A stretch of 64,000 nt of DNA from Pseudomonas vlassakiae. GTDB lineage: Bacteria; Pseudomonadota; Gammaproteobacteria; Pseudomonadales; Pseudomonadaceae. The notes beneath the pieces were generated by a model. The model was not told the DNA's origin and did no database searches. It saw only the letters and a program-made list of their open reading frames with translations. Location of the stretch: assembly GCF_014269035.2 (NCBI RefSeq), contig NZ_JABWRP020000002.1:310001-374000 (forward strand). Direction: 5' to 3'. The translations under genes were made by a program, and so were the position numbers. Within the stretch, counting starts at the first letter, position 1, and the number at the start of each line of letters is the position of its first letter. This document shows positions 33,159-42,370 of the stretch, in pieces.

Positions 33159-34487
33159 TTGAACCCTGACTCCATGCTGGCGGCGTTGCCAGGCTTCGCC
33201 ATCGCCCCCGAAGCGATCCAGGTGTTGCCGGATGCCGCAGCCTACCGCACCTGCCTGCTGGAACGCATCGCCACGGCGAGCCGGCGAATCGTGATCGTTG
33301 CCTTGTACTTGCAAGAGGACGAGGCCGGCCAGGAGGTGCTCGATGCCCTGTACCAGGCCAAGGCCCAGCGGCCGGGCCTGGAGATCGTCATCGTGGTCGA
33401 CTGGTTCCGTGCCCGCCGTGGCCTGCTGGGGGCCGGGCGCCAGCCGGGCAATGCCGCCTGGTATCAGGCCCAGCGCCAGTTGCGTGGGCTGGATGTGGTG
33501 ATTCATGGTGTGCCGGTGCAGACCCGCGAGCTGTTCGGCGTGCTGCACCTGAAAGGCAGCGTGATCGACGATTGCGTGATCTACACCGGCGCCAGCCTCA
33601 ATAATGTCTATCTCCACCGGTTCGACCGCTACCGGCTCGACCGTTACCACCTGTTCCAGTCGCCGGCCCTGGCCGATGCCATGGTCGGCTTGGTTCGACG
33701 CTTGTTGCACCACACCGCGACGCCGCGTCTGGACCTGCCTGCTGCCCCTGCAACCCGCAGCCTGCGCGGCGATATCCGGCGCCTGCGGGCGCGCCTGCGG
33801 CGTATGGCCTATGACGCACCGCCCGCCACGGCGGGGCAGGGGCTGCGGGTCATCCCGCTGCTGGGCGTGGGCCGTGGCAACCCGCTCAACCGCACGCTGT
33901 GCGCACTGCTGGCGGCGGCACGTGCGCAGATCATCATCAGCACACCGTATTTCAACCCGCCACGGGTGGTGATGCGCGAGATCGACCATGCTCTGGGCAG
34001 GGGCGTGCGCATCGAACTGATCGTCGGCCACCGCACCGCCAACGACTTCTACATTGCCCCGGGCGAGCCGTTCAGTGCCAGTGGTGCCTTGCCGTACCTG
34101 TACGAGGACAACCTGCGGGCCTTTGCCCGGCGCCGTCAGGCCGCGATTGCCAGCGGCCAGTTGCTGATACGGATATGGAACGACCCGGGCCACACCTTCC
34201 ATGCCAAGGGGGTGTGGGTCGACCAGCGCTATTCGCTGCTGACTGGCAACAACCTCAACCCACGCGGGTTCAACCTGGACCTTGAGAACGGGTTGCTGAT
34301 CGACGACCCGCAGGGGCAGTGGCTGGTGCCGCGGGCGGTTGAGCTGGAAGGCATCCGCCGGCATGCGCCGCAGATCGGCACGGTGGATGAGCTGGGCGAG
34401 AAAGCCGAGCATCCCAAGGAAGTGCGCAAGTTCCTGCGCCGCCTGCGCTACAGCCGGCTGGAGCCGTTGATCAAAAGGGTGCTGTAG
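33159..34487 (+). CDS. pssA: CDP-diacylglycerol-serine O-phosphatidyltransferase (PLD type)
   Basis: PssA makes phosphatidylserine, precursor of phosphatidylethanolamine. This 442-residue protein is the E. coli-type phospholipase-D-fold enzyme: two HxKxxxxD motifs are visible, HLKGSVID and HAKGVWVD, with the first supported by YTGASLNNVYL and the second by LLTGNNLNPRGFNLDLENGL. AAAGGTGA precedes the TTG start; the next Met (33174) would shorten it by five. Ribosome-bound or cytosolic peripheral membrane location is known for the family. Confidence 0.9.
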   Translation: MNPDSMLAALPGFAIAPEAIQVLPDAAAYRTCLLERIATASRRIVIVALYLQEDEAGQEVLDALYQAKAQRPGLEIVIVVDWFRARRGLLGAGRQPGNAAWYQAQRQLRGLDVVIHGVPVQTRELFGVLHLKGSVIDDCVIYTGASLNNVYLHRFDRYRLDRYHLFQSPALADAMVGLVRRLLHHTATPRLDLPAAPATRSLRGDIRRLRARLRRMAYDAPPATAGQGLRVIPLLGVGRGNPLNRTLCALLAAARAQIIISTPYFNPPRVVMREIDHALGRGVRIELIVGHRTANDFYIAPGEPFSASGALPYLYEDNLRAFARRRQAAIASGQLLIRIWNDPGHTFHAKGVWVDQRYSLLTGNNLNPRGFNLDLENGLLIDDPQGQWLVPRAVELEGIRRHAPQIGTVDELGEKAEHPKEVRKFLRRLRYSRLEPLIKRVL

Positions 34488-34566
34488 GCCGCCAGTCGTC
34501 AGCTGGATCGATCCTTGCCAATCGGTCGGGGTCCACTTTGACGAACCCTGGTAAAAGGCTCTGCGA

Positions 34567-37113
34567 ATGGAATCACTTGTTGGCAACGGCTCGCCGCGCA
34601 GCCTCGTGGTCCGGCAGCTGGTCCTGGCCTTCTCGGCGCTGTTGCTGGTGGCGTTGGTGCTGGGCATGGTCTCGCTGTACCGGATCGCCCAGTCGCTCGA
34701 TGAGCGCGAACGTAGCCAAAGCAGTTTCCACACGCAGTCATCCCTTGAGCAGCTACAGAAAAACGAGCGTGCCTACCTGCTCAGCTACGCCTTCTGGCAG
34801 GCCGCTTACGATCACCTGGCAGGGCCGGTGGACAGCCACTGGGCGTATGACGAGGATAATGTCGGCCAGACCCTTTATAGCGACAATGGCTACGAGGGCG
34901 TGTTTGTCCTGGACGATGACGGTACCCACTATGCGGTGATCAAAGGCGAACTCAGCACCCGCACGTTTGCCGATTTCAGTGCCAGTGGCAGCCGGGTCGT
35001 GCAATTGGCGCGTGCCGCGGCCAAGCAGGATCAGGCCGCGTCCGGGTTTGTCATGTTCGCCGGGCAACCGGCATTGTTTACTGCTGCCGTCATTCGCTCC
35101 CCCTCGACACCGCACCATGTGGCAGCGCCGAGCGCGGTGCTGGTGTTCGTGCGTGCGCTGGACGCGGTCATGCTTGCAGAACTGGCCAAGGCGGTCGGTT
35201 TGAGTGGCTTCGCCACCACCGCGAGCGAAGTCCGGCAAGCGGGCTTCGGTTACTTGCCGCTGGAAGGCAGCGGGCAGGCCCTGACCTGGGAAATCGAGCG
35301 CCCCGGCACCACTTTGTTGCGGACGGTGGTCGCCCCCTTGAGCCTGGTGCTGTTGGTGTTTGGCCTGCTGACGGCATTGCTCACCCGCTATGCCATCCGC
35401 GCCAGCGCCCGTATCGACCGCAGCCACCGCCAGTTGGCGGCATCCAAGAACGCCCTGCAAACCAGTGAGGCGCGTTTCAAGGCCGTCGCCGAGGCGGCCT
35501 CGGACTGGATCTGGGAAACCGATGCCCAGCAGCACCTGACCTACCTGTCCGCACGGTTCGCCGAGCTGACCGGCCACCCTGTCGAGCAATGGCTGCAGCG
35601 CCCCCTCACGCAACTGCTGGCCTGCGACACCAGCCCTGTCGAGACCTGGCTGCACAACCTGGCAGCCACCGAATCGACCGCCAGCCTGCGCTGCCAGTAC
35701 CGCGACCGCCTGGGCCAGCAGCGCGAGTGCCGCATCGCGGCGCGGGCGATCATCGAGCAGGGCATCTGCAAAGGCTTTCGTGGTACCTGCAGTGATATTA
35801 CCGACGAAGTGGCCGCCCACGCCCAGATCCAGCACCTTTCCTTGCACGATGCCCTTACCGGCCTGCCCAATCGAAACAAACTGTTCCGTTTTCTCGAACA
35901 AGACCAGCCCGTGCCCGTGGCGGTGCTGATGCTCGACCTGGACAATTTCAAGCCGATCAACGACAGTCTCGGCCACCCGGCTGGCGATACGGTGCTGATC
36001 GAGGTGGCCCGGCGCCTCGGCGAGGTGACCCGCGACAGTGACCTGGTGGCGCGCCTGGGTGGGGATGAATTCATCGTCGTGCTGGTGCGGCCTGGTCAGC
36101 GAGAGGAAATGGACCGCTTCTGTGCGCGGCTGATCGACACCTTGCGTCAGCCGATCACGCTGGGTGGCCATGCCGTGCAGGTCGGCGCGAGCCTGGGCGT
36201 GGTGCTTTCGGCCGAGTACCCCGGCGCCCCCGGCGACCTGATCCGCTATGCCGACGTCGCCCTCTATAGCGCCAAGCAGTCCGGCAAAAACACCTGGCGC
36301 TATTTTTCGACGCAGATGAACGCGGCGCTGCTGGAAAAACGCACGCTCGAAGGCGAGCTGCGCGCGGGCATCCCGCGTGGCGAGTTGCTGTTGCATTATC
36401 AGCCACGCTTCAAGGTCGATGGCAACACGGTGGCTTCCGTCGAGGCGCTGGTGCGCTGGCATCACCCGCGCCTGGGGCTGCTGCACCCGGACCGTTTCAT
36501 CCCGTTGGCCGAAGAGTCGGACCTGATCGTGCAACTGGGCAGTTGGGTACTGCACGAAGCCTGCAGCCGTGCGCGCAACTGGCCGCTTGACGTGCTGGTC
36601 TCGGTGAACATGTCGCCGGCGCAGTTTCGCCGCAGCGATGTGGTGCGTGACGTGGCTGAGGCGCTCAGGCACACCGGCCTGCCGGCGCATCGCCTGGAGC
36701 TGGAAATCACCGAGAACGTGATGCTCAACGATGTCGAGGGCGCGCTACATACCATGAATGCGCTCAAGGAACTGGGCGTGCGCCTGAACATGGACGATTT
36801 CGGCACTGGCTATTCGTCGCTCGGCTACCTGCGTACCTACCCGTTCGACAGCATCAAGATCGACAAGCGTTTCGTGCAGTCGCTGGGCAAGAGCGACAGT
36901 GACCGCAGCGTGGTTCAGGCCATCATCAACCTGGGCAATGCCATGGGCATGACCGTCACTGCCGAGGGGGTCGAGACCCCACAACAACTGGCGCTGCTCA
37001 GCGATGACCAATGCCACGAGGTGCAGGGTTTCTTGCTCAGCAAACCGGTGGAAAACCAGGCGTTGGTGCGTTTGATGGAGGCTGGGATCGCCACCGGACG
37101 TGTCGTACCTTGA
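34567..37113 (+). CDS. CHASE4-type sensor / PAS / GGDEF / EAL protein
   Basis: The product has 848 residues. Helix 1 (15-38) and helix 2 (255-275) flank a CHASE4-like periplasmic domain (LLSYAFWQAAYDHL is typical). PAS spans about 300-415, GGDEF 420-580, EAL 590-840. The cyclase motif GGDEF (498-502) is complete and carries the inhibitory I-site RDSD (489-492). The phosphodiesterase motifs EAL (626-628), ITENVM, DDFGTG and IKIDKRFV are also complete. Both c-di-GMP synthesis and breakdown are therefore possible; which dominates cannot be seen. It is followed by another GGDEF gene. Confidence 0.9.
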   Translation: MESLVGNGSPRSLVVRQLVLAFSALLLVALVLGMVSLYRIAQSLDERERSQSSFHTQSSLEQLQKNERAYLLSYAFWQAAYDHLAGPVDSHWAYDEDNVGQTLYSDNGYEGVFVLDDDGTHYAVIKGELSTRTFADFSASGSRVVQLARAAAKQDQAASGFVMFAGQPALFTAAVIRSPSTPHHVAAPSAVLVFVRALDAVMLAELAKAVGLSGFATTASEVRQAGFGYLPLEGSGQALTWEIERPGTTLLRTVVAPLSLVLLVFGLLTALLTRYAIRASARIDRSHRQLAASKNALQTSEARFKAVAEAASDWIWETDAQQHLTYLSARFAELTGHPVEQWLQRPLTQLLACDTSPVETWLHNLAATESTASLRCQYRDRLGQQRECRIAARAIIEQGICKGFRGTCSDITDEVAAHAQIQHLSLHDALTGLPNRNKLFRFLEQDQPVPVAVLMLDLDNFKPINDSLGHPAGDTVLIEVARRLGEVTRDSDLVARLGGDEFIVVLVRPGQREEMDRFCARLIDTLRQPITLGGHAVQVGASLGVVLSAEYPGAPGDLIRYADVALYSAKQSGKNTWRYFSTQMNAALLEKRTLEGELRAGIPRGELLLHYQPRFKVDGNTVASVEALVRWHHPRLGLLHPDRFIPLAEESDLIVQLGSWVLHEACSRARNWPLDVLVSVNMSPAQFRRSDVVRDVAEALRHTGLPAHRLELEITENVMLNDVEGALHTMNALKELGVRLNMDDFGTGYSSLGYLRTYPFDSIKIDKRFVQSLGKSDSDRSVVQAIINLGNAMGMTVTAEGVETPQQLALLSDDQCHEVQGFLLSKPVENQALVRLMEAGIATGRVVP

Positions 37114-37220
37114 ACGGCTACACTCATTTGCATGGAGCGTGACCGTTCGCCCCTCTGAAAAGTCATGCCAAGCGCATACAATCGGCCTTTTCCACATTAA
37201 CCAGACAGGCCAAACCGTAT

Positions 37221-38387
37221 ATGGCGCTTGATCCACCCACGATGCTGACGATCACCATCGCCCTGGCCGCTGCGGCTGCGCTGTACCTGGCGATCGAGTG
37301 GCGCAGTGTCCGCGAATCGTCGTTGCTGTTCTGGAGCGCCGGTTTCGCCACGATCACCGTCGGTTCGACCCTGGCATTGTTACGCGGGATCGGCCTGCTG
37401 CTGATCGGTATCTGGTTCGCCAATGGCTTGTTGGTGGTTGCCCACGCGTGCTTTCTGCTGGGCGTGGTGCGTTTCACCCAGGCCCGGCTGTCGCGGGCAT
37501 GGCTGCTGATCGTGTTGATCTGGTTCGGCTTGTTGCTCCTGCCCGTGGGGCCGCAGTGGTCGAAACTGATGCTGATGGTCAATTCGCTGCTGGTGGCGTT
37601 GCTCACGCTCAAGGCCAGCTACCTGCTGCGCCCGCATGGCAAGTCGCTGAGCGTGGGGGCGGTGCAGCTGCGTTACGTGCTGTTGATCCATGGCCTGTTC
37701 TACGTAGCCAAGGCGGTCGTGGCGGTGATACCGGGCACGTTGATCGACCTGGCGACCTTTGGCGGCCTGATCATCCAGGTTTCGCTGGTCGAAGGGGCGA
37801 TGGCGATCATGCTGATCGCGCTGTCGATGACCGGCACCGAGCGCTATCGCCGTGAAGAACGCATCGCCCGGCTGGCTGCCCGCGATCCGCTGACGGCTTT
37901 GTACAACCGTCGGGCCCTGGAAGTGCGGGCGACGCACCTGTTCAAGGCGGTCAGCCCGGCTCAGCCGGGGGCGTTGCTGCTGATCGACATCGACAACTTC
38001 AAGCTGGTCAATGACCTGCATGGCCATGCGGCGGGTGACCGCCTGCTGATTGCCTTGAGCGAGATGATTCGTGCGATGTTGCCGGAGCGTTCGTTGGCCG
38101 CACGATTGGGCGGCGATGAGTTCGTCATCCTGCTCAATGATGCCAGCAGCGAGCAGGTAGTGGCACTGGGCAGCCAGCTGCGCGACCAGTTCCAGCAGTT
38201 TGCCAGGGAGGCGATGCCGACCCCGCAGGCGGTGACCTTGAGTATCGGCGCCAACCTGTTCGATCAGCCGCCGGCCAGCCTGGCGGCGTTGATCGAGCAG
38301 GGGGATGTGGCGTTGTACCAGTCCAAGCGGGGCGGGCGTGACAGCATCCGCCTGGTTGACCGGACCTTGGTCAGTTCCATCAAGTAG
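37221..38387 (+). CDS. Membrane diguanylate cyclase (GGDEF)
   Basis: The product has 388 residues with six to seven N-terminal membrane helices (10-205) and a C-terminal GGDEF domain. The active site GGDEF (297-301) and IDIDNFKLVNDLHGHAAGD are intact. The I-site is absent: the position 5 residues upstream reads PERS rather than RxxD, so feedback inhibition is unlikely. It is 107 bases downstream of the GGDEF/EAL gene, in the same direction, so the two may be co-regulated with opposite or graded action on c-di-GMP. Confidence 0.9.
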   Translation: MALDPPTMLTITIALAAAAALYLAIEWRSVRESSLLFWSAGFATITVGSTLALLRGIGLLLIGIWFANGLLVVAHACFLLGVVRFTQARLSRAWLLIVLIWFGLLLLPVGPQWSKLMLMVNSLLVALLTLKASYLLRPHGKSLSVGAVQLRYVLLIHGLFYVAKAVVAVIPGTLIDLATFGGLIIQVSLVEGAMAIMLIALSMTGTERYRREERIARLAARDPLTALYNRRALEVRATHLFKAVSPAQPGALLLIDIDNFKLVNDLHGHAAGDRLLIALSEMIRAMLPERSLAARLGGDEFVILLNDASSEQVVALGSQLRDQFQQFAREAMPTPQAVTLSIGANLFDQPPASLAALIEQGDVALYQSKRGGRDSIRLVDRTLVSSIK

Positions 38388-38417
38388 CCGGGGACAGCGC
38401 AGCGGCCCCCGGCGACC

Positions 38418-39791
38418 TCAGGTCACTACCTGGTAGCACGGCACATAGGCGGCGCCACCGGGCAGCTTCATCCGGTGCTGGTCGACAAACGCCTGCAACA
38501 GGCGCCCCAACGGTTCCAGCACCGCCGCATCACCGCGGATCTGATACGGCCCGTGCTCCTCGATCAGCCGGATCCCTTTGTCTTTCACGTTGCCCGCGAC
38601 GATCCCGGAAAACGCCCGGCGCAGATTGGCCGCCAGCTCGTGGGCTGGCAGGTCACGGCGCAGGGCCAGTTCGGCCATGTTGGCGTGGGTCGGGTCGAAC
38701 GGGTGCTGGAAGCCACCGTCGATCCTCAGCAGCCAGTTGAAGTGGAAGGCGTCATTGCGCTCGCGGCGGAACTGCTTGACCTCCTTGAGCCCCTCGACCA
38801 TGCGCCGGGCCACTTCGGCCGGGTCATCGATGATGATCTGGTAGTGGCGTTGCGCGGCCTCGCCGAGGGTGGCACCGACGAAGGCATGCAGCTGCTGCAG
38901 GAAGGGTTCGGCACTGCGCGGCCCGGTGAGCACCACCGGGAAGGGCAGGGCCTGGTTGTCGGGGTGCATGAGGATGCCGAGCAGGTAGAGGAACTCCTCG
39001 GCAGTGCCGGCGCCGCCGGGGAAGATGATGATGCCGTGGCCGACGCGGACGAAGGCTTCCAGGCGCTTCTCGATGTCCGGCAGGATCACCAGCTCGTTGA
39101 CGATCGGGTTCGGCGCCTCGGCGGCAATGATCCCCGGCTCGGTCAGGCCCAGGTAACGGCTGCCGTGCATGCGTTGCTTGGCATGGGCAATGGTCGCGCC
39201 CTTCATCGGGCCCTTCATCACGCCCGGGCCGCAGCCGGTGCAGATGTCCAGTTTGCGCAGGCCCAGTTCGTGGCCGACCTTCTTGGTGTACTGGTACTCC
39301 TCGCTGCTGATCGAGTGGCCACCCCAGCACACCACCATCTTCGGCTCCACGCCAGGGCGCAGGGTGCGGGCGTTGCGCAGCAGGTGGAAGACATAGTCGG
39401 TGATGCCCTGGGAGCTTTCCAGGTCGATGCGCTGACTGGCCAGCTCGCTTTCGGTGTAGACGATGTCGCGCAGGGCGCTGAACAGCATTTCGCGGGTGCT
39501 GGCAATCATTTCGCCATCGACGAAGGCGTCGGCTGGAGCGTTCAGCAGCTCCAGGCGCACGCCGCGGTCTTGCTGGTGGATGCGGACTTCGAAGTCCTTG
39601 TACGCCTCGAGAATGGTCTTGGCGTTGTCGACATGGGCGCCGGTGTTGAGAATGGCCAGGGCGCACTGGCGGAACAAAGTGTAGAGGCTGCCGGTACCGA
39701 CTTCACTGAGTTGCTGGACTTCACGTTGCGACAGCGTCTCCAGGCTGCCTTTGGGGCTGACGGATGCATTGATGACATGGCGTTGAGGCAT
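38418..39791 (-). CDS. ppnN: Pyrimidine/purine nucleotide 5'-monophosphate nucleosidase
   Basis: PpnN cleaves nucleoside monophosphates to base and ribose-5-phosphate, and in E. coli is tuned by (p)ppGpp. The 457-residue length matches. The LOG-type motif PGGAGTAEEF and the upstream VCWGGHSIS and GCGPGVMKGPMKGA blocks are present, flanked by the N-terminal YgdH domain (LETLSQREVQQLSEVGTG) and the C-terminal extension (FNWLLRIDGGFQHPFDPTH). It is distinct from short LOG proteins by this length. Confidence 0.9.
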   Translation of the reverse strand: MPQRHVINASVSPKGSLETLSQREVQQLSEVGTGSLYTLFRQCALAILNTGAHVDNAKTILEAYKDFEVRIHQQDRGVRLELLNAPADAFVDGEMIASTREMLFSALRDIVYTESELASQRIDLESSQGITDYVFHLLRNARTLRPGVEPKMVVCWGGHSISSEEYQYTKKVGHELGLRKLDICTGCGPGVMKGPMKGATIAHAKQRMHGSRYLGLTEPGIIAAEAPNPIVNELVILPDIEKRLEAFVRVGHGIIIFPGGAGTAEEFLYLLGILMHPDNQALPFPVVLTGPRSAEPFLQQLHAFVGATLGEAAQRHYQIIIDDPAEVARRMVEGLKEVKQFRRERNDAFHFNWLLRIDGGFQHPFDPTHANMAELALRRDLPAHELAANLRRAFSGIVAGNVKDKGIRLIEEHGPYQIRGDAAVLEPLGRLLQAFVDQHRMKLPGGAAYVPCYQVVT

Positions 39792-39854
39792 CTAAGTCGT
39801 TCCTGTGCAGGTAAAAACATCCTTGCAAGACAACACCATACCGATCAAGGCACG

Positions 39855-40916
39855 TCAACCTAAAAGGCGTTGCACACCGAGGGTGATTGCCAGGCCGCCC
39901 GCCACCAGCCACAGGTTGAGGACTGCCCCGGTGATCAGTGCCTTGGGCCCGGCCTGGCGGATCTGGCTCCAGCGGGTTTCCATGCCCAGCGCGGTCATGG
40001 CCATGGTCAGGGCGAAGGTGTCCAGGCTGTTGACCACCTGGGTGAGGCTGCCCGGCAGCAGGTTCAGCGAGTTCACCAGCACCAGGGCGAGGAAGCCGAA
40101 GGCGAACCAGGGCATGGCGATGCGGCCGTTGCCTTGTGCCTGGCCGGGCTGGCGCGAACGGCTGATCCACAGGCCGACCACCAGCAGCACCGGCACCAGC
40201 AGCATCACCCGGGTCATCTTGACGATGGTGGCGATGTGCGTGGCTTCGGGGCTGATGTTGCTGGCCGCGCCCACCACCTGCGCCACTTCGTGAAGGGTCC
40301 CGCCGAGGAACAGGCCGGCGCCCAGGGTGTCCAGGTGCAGCCAGCCGGCGTTGATCGCCAGTGGATAGAGGAACATCGACAGGGTACCGAACAGCACCAC
40401 GCTGCCAACCGCCATGGCGCTCTTGTGCGGGGCGCTGCGCAGCGCCGATTCGAACGCCAGCACGGCGGCAGCACCACAGATCGCACTGCCCGCTGCGGTG
40501 AGCAGGGCGGTATCGCGGTCCAGCTTGAACAGTCGGGTGCCGCACCACAGGCCGATCAGCAAGGTGCTGGTCACGACCAGCAACGATACCGTCAAGCCGG
40601 ACCAGCCGACTTCGGCGATCTCCTGCAGGCTCACGCGCAGGCCGAAGAAGGCCACGGCGATGCGCAGCAACCCACGGGCCGAGAAGTTGATACCGGCTGC
40701 CCAGCTGGCCGGCACGCCATCGCGCAGGGCATTGCCATAGAGGGCGCCGGCGACGATGCCGACGATCAGCGGGCTGATGCCCAGGCTGGCGATGGCCGGC
40801 AGGGCTGCCAACTGGGTGACGGCGAGCGCGAACAGCGCGACGAACAGGATGCCGTTGAGCCGCCCCCGGGTGGTGAGGGTAGGCGCCAACGCGGGGTTGG
40901 AAGTTGCCGTGGCCAT
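39855..40916 (-). CDS. yeiH: YeiH-family putative sulfate exporter
   Basis: The product has 353 residues from ATG 40916 (GGAGGACTCAC before it). About ten membrane helices and the conserved family blocks are present: NFSARGLLRIAVAFFGLRVSL, GTRLFKLDRDTALLTAAGSAICGAAAVLAFE and LGAGLFLGGTLHEVAQVVGA. YeiH proteins are transporters, tentatively for sulfate or sulfite. It is divergent from a LysR gene with a 109-bp spacer that holds a perfect palindrome, as in the yeiE-yeiH pair of enterics. Confidence 0.85.
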   Translation of the reverse strand: MATATSNPALAPTLTTRGRLNGILFVALFALAVTQLAALPAIASLGISPLIVGIVAGALYGNALRDGVPASWAAGINFSARGLLRIAVAFFGLRVSLQEIAEVGWSGLTVSLLVVTSTLLIGLWCGTRLFKLDRDTALLTAAGSAICGAAAVLAFESALRSAPHKSAMAVGSVVLFGTLSMFLYPLAINAGWLHLDTLGAGLFLGGTLHEVAQVVGAASNISPEATHIATIVKMTRVMLLVPVLLVVGLWISRSRQPGQAQGNGRIAMPWFAFGFLALVLVNSLNLLPGSLTQVVNSLDTFALTMAMTALGMETRWSQIRQAGPKALITGAVLNLWLVAGGLAITLGVQRLLG

Positions 40917-40960
40917 GTGAGTCCTCCGGAAGTGTTTCGACATGGCCTACGTTAATCTGG

Positions 40961-40974
40961 TTATAAGCTTATAA
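40961..40974. promoter_or_regulatory. Likely LysR operator, 14-bp perfect palindrome
   Basis: TTATAAGCTTATAA lies midway in the divergent spacer between yeiH (minus) and the LysR gene (plus). It has the T-N11-A form of LysR sites and is AT-rich against a GC-rich background. Confidence 0.65.
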
Positions 40975-41025
40975 AAAATCGTAATTTAGGATGGAAAATA
41001 TCCGCTTAGCTGATATTTTTGCAAG

Positions 41026-41919
41026 ATGACCCCAGAACAGCTGATAACCTTCGCCACCGTAGCCGAGCACGGCAACATCAGCCATGCGGCCCTGGCCCTG
41101 CATCTGTCGCAACCGGCGGTGTCCGGTCAGCTCAAGTTGCTGCAGGAAGACTTTGGCGAACCCCTGTACCAGCGCGCCGGCCGTGGCGTGCGCCTGACCG
41201 CTGCCGGCGAGCAACTGCTGGCCCATGCCCAGCGCCTGCGTGACACCTTCCGCCAGGCCCAGGCCTTGTGTGAGGCCATGCGCGGGCTGGAGCGCGGCAC
41301 CTTGCGCGTCGGCGCCAGCACCACGCCGGCCAGCTACCTGCTGCCGTACCTGATTGCCGATTTTCACAAGCGCTACCCCGACGTGCTGGTCAGCACCTCC
41401 CACGGCAATACCGCGGAGATCGTCGCGGCGTTGGACAGTGTCGATATCGCCTTGATCGAGGGGCCGCCCGGGCAGGATCTGCCCTTGGGCACGCAGGTGA
41501 CGGCGTGGCGCGAGGACGAGATCGTGGCCATCGTGCCGAGTGATCATCCGCTTGCCGAGGCCGAGGAGCATACCTTGGCGTCACTCGGCGCCTACCCACT
41601 GGTACTGCGCGAAAGCGGCTCGGGGGTCAGGCAGATTGTCGAGCGGGCGTTTGCCCGCTATGGCGTAGCGATGCGCGTGGCATTGGAAATTGCCGGGGTG
41701 GAGGGCGTGAAGGAGGCGGTGCGGGCCGGGATGGGCGTTGGGTTCGTCTCTGCCATGTCGATCCGCCATGAGGACGGAGCACTGCGGCAGGTGCGGATTG
41801 CGCCAGCGCCACTGGTCAGGCGCTTTTCCATTCTGTTGCCCCATGCTGCCACGCCTTCGCGGGCGGCGGCGCGGTTCATGGAATTGTGCGTGGGGCGGCT
41901 CGATGATGCCGCGCGATGA
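41026..41919 (+). CDS. LysR-family regulator (YeiE-like)
   Basis: The product has 297 residues. The HTH (MTPEQLITFATVAEHGNISH, then QPAVSGQLKLLQEDFGEPLY) leads into a substrate-binding domain starting LRVGASTTPASYLLPYLI. It is divergent from yeiH and probably controls it through the palindrome at 40961. In enterics YeiE senses sulfite, which fits a link to the nearby sulfite reductase gene, though that is inference. Its 3' end overlaps the convergent AraC-type frame by 262 bases. Confidence 0.85.
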   Translation: MTPEQLITFATVAEHGNISHAALALHLSQPAVSGQLKLLQEDFGEPLYQRAGRGVRLTAAGEQLLAHAQRLRDTFRQAQALCEAMRGLERGTLRVGASTTPASYLLPYLIADFHKRYPDVLVSTSHGNTAEIVAALDSVDIALIEGPPGQDLPLGTQVTAWREDEIVAIVPSDHPLAEAEEHTLASLGAYPLVLRESGSGVRQIVERAFARYGVAMRVALEIAGVEGVKEAVRAGMGVGFVSAMSIRHEDGALRQVRIAPAPLVRRFSILLPHAATPSRAAARFMELCVGRLDDAAR

Positions 41920-42296
41920 TGGGCCAGCCTTTGCCAGGCCAAAGGTGTCAGGCCTTCAGCCTTCATGAAGGCTCGGCAAAAGTGCGCTTGATCGTAGAAC
42001 CCACAGTCGAGCGCAATGTCTGCCAGCAGCATCGTCGCGTCGAGCAGCAGTTGCTTGCTTTTCCTGATCCGTTGCTCGCGCATCCATTGCTGTGGCGGCA
42101 CCCGGGTGCTTTCCTTGAACATTCTGCTGAAGTGGCTGCGCGACAGGGCGCATGCCTCGGCGAGCTCGGTCACCGATATGCCCACGTCCAGATGCGCCAG
42201 CATCATCTGCTTGGCGGTTCGCAATTGCCAAGGTTTGAGCTGCCTGGTCGATTTCAAGGCGAGCGTCGCCAGCACAGTGCAATCGCCACTGTTCAT
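41658..42296 (-). CDS. AraC-type HTH regulator, read-through tail
   Basis: The first 125 residues are a stand-alone AraC DNA-binding domain: QLRTAKQMMLAHLDVGISVT, ACALSRSHFSRMFKEST, QQWMREQRIRKSKQLLL and LDCGFYDQAHFCRAFMKAEG. No sensor domain is present. At the point where the domain should end, no stop occurs and the frame runs 262 bases antisense into the LysR gene, adding about 86 non-homologous residues. This suggests loss of a stop codon or a 3' deletion. AGGA precedes the ATG. Confidence 0.65.
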   Translation of the reverse strand: MNSGDCTVLATLALKSTRQLKPWQLRTAKQMMLAHLDVGISVTELAEACALSRSHFSRMFKESTRVPPQQWMREQRIRKSKQLLLDATMLLADIALDCGFYDQAHFCRAFMKAEGLTPLAWQRLAHHRAASSSRPTHNSMNRAAAREGVAAWGNRMEKRLTSGAGAIRTCRSAPSSWRIDMAETNPTPIPARTASFTPSTPAISNATRIATP

Positions 42297-42328
42297 GAAG
42301 GTCCATTCCTGTTCGCGAGGGAAGAACG

Positions 42329-42354
42329 CTCAGCGGGCAGCTGTGCCCGCTGAG
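42329..42354. terminator. Terminator of the hydrolase gene
   Basis: CTCAGCGGGCA, a GCTG loop and TGCCCGCTGAG make an 11-bp perfect stem, 17 bases after the hydrolase stop on the minus strand. The T tract is weak (GTTCTTCC). Confidence 0.7.
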
Positions 42355-42370
42355 GGAGGCTGATGCGGGA

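Noticed and set aside
38386..38413. GCCGGGG/CCCCGGC inverted repeat between the cyclase gene and ppnN
   Set aside because: A 7-bp stem with a 13-base spacer and no T tract; too weak to call a terminator in GC-rich DNA.
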